Below, one piece after another: positions 5,303 to 5,529 of a stretch of 5,529 bases of DNA. A model generated the notes under the pieces. The model saw only the letters and a list, made by a program, of their open reading frames with translations. It had not been told where the DNA came from and ran no database searches. Each line of letters begins with the position of its first letter. The stretch's first letter is position 1. Source of the DNA: an uncultured Clostridia bacterium (lineage in GTDB: Bacteria; Bacillota_A; Clostridia; Oscillospirales; Ruminococcaceae); NCBI GenBank assembly GCA_947169455.1, contig CAMVPV010000112.1:1-5529 (forward strand). The letters run 5' to 3'. A program made the translations under genes and the position numbers.

Positions 5303-5529
5303 GGTGGATTTATATGCTGCTTTTCTGCTCATCCTGCTATTGTTTGTGAATATTCGCTGTTACTCGCACAATGCGTTATAATAAAGAAAGATTACTAAAA
5401 ACCTACAATAGCCGGCTGCGCGGAAAAACTATCATAAATCAACCAAAACAAGAGTGAACGTTCATGCTGTCGGACGGAAACAAACCGGAAATATATAATT
5501 AATATAAATTTATTATTTGCGACACTATA
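5303..5529. other. AT-rich non-coding region with a weak promoter-like site
   Basis: No gene can be supported on either strand in these 227 bases. TATAAT at 5377-5382 is a perfect -10 hexamer, but the best upstream match (TTCGCT, 5353-5358, 18-base spacing) is a poor -35, so promoter activity is doubtful. The last 40 bases are nearly all A and T before TTTGCGACACTATA at the edge. This is probably the upstream region of a gene outside the window. Confidence 0.4.
5455..5464. promoter_or_regulatory. Perfect palindrome TGAACGTTCA, operator-like
   Basis: TGAACGTTCA is a perfect 10-bp inverted repeat in an otherwise AT-rich non-coding stretch. Sites of this shape are bound by TetR-family and other dimeric repressors, but no regulator gene is visible and a 10-bp palindrome may be chance. 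Confidence 0.25.

Noticed and set aside
5186..5398. Open frame of 70 codons on the + strand at the repeats
   Set aside because: It starts within repeat copy 2, runs across the terminator hairpin and T-run, and has no ribosome binding site; its content is that of the non-coding repeat.

Overview
The window looks like a chromosomal segment of a Gram-positive anaerobe of the Ruminococcus/Oscillospiraceae type. This is an inference from several signs: strong AAGGAGG ribosome binding sites, moderate GC with CTC/GGC/AAG-rich codon choice, a PF09826-type beta-propeller protein beside an ECF sigma factor, a divergent ATP-type PEP carboxykinase, and a secreted protein with cell-wall-binding repeats. 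All recognised genes are on the + strand.

Region 1 (1-2311) is a signalling operon. It holds the 3' end of an ECF-type sigma factor (2-352, open at the left edge). After 25 bases comes a single-pass membrane protein (378-2261) with a short cytoplasmic N-terminus and a large extracytoplasmic beta-propeller. The gene order and topology suggest that the second protein is a membrane-bound anti-sigma factor whose propeller senses something outside the cell. A clear hairpin plus T-run terminator closes the operon (2269-2311).

Region 2 (2312-4269) is the pckA unit. A spacer with an inverted repeat is followed by a good sigma-A-type promoter (2407-2435), a leader of about 70 bases with a perfect-looking stem-loop (2449-2472), and pckA itself (2510-4207). 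PEP carboxykinase links PEP and oxaloacetate. In fermentative rumen and gut anaerobes it often runs in the CO2-fixing direction toward malate/fumarate/succinate, but the direction here cannot be read from sequence. A strong hairpin with a poor T-run lies after it (4234-4269).

Region 3 (4289-5302) holds a secreted protein with a signal peptide, an Ala/Glu/Pro/Thr linker, cell-wall-binding-like aromatic repeats and an unrecognised C-terminal domain. Its promoter is not evident, so it may be read through from pckA. Its 3' flank is repeat-rich: a heptanucleotide array starts at the stop codon, and is followed by two and a partial copy of an 88-89 bp hairpin repeat. The last, partial copy is the only one carrying a terminator T-run.

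Region 4 (5303-5529) is AT-rich and contains no supportable gene. It has a weak promoter-like sequence and a 10-bp palindrome, and probably leads to a gene beyond the right edge. The most unusual items are the sigma/beta-propeller anti-sigma pair and the tandemly amplified terminator-like repeat. No defence system, CRISPR array, transposase, tRNA or rRNA was seen.
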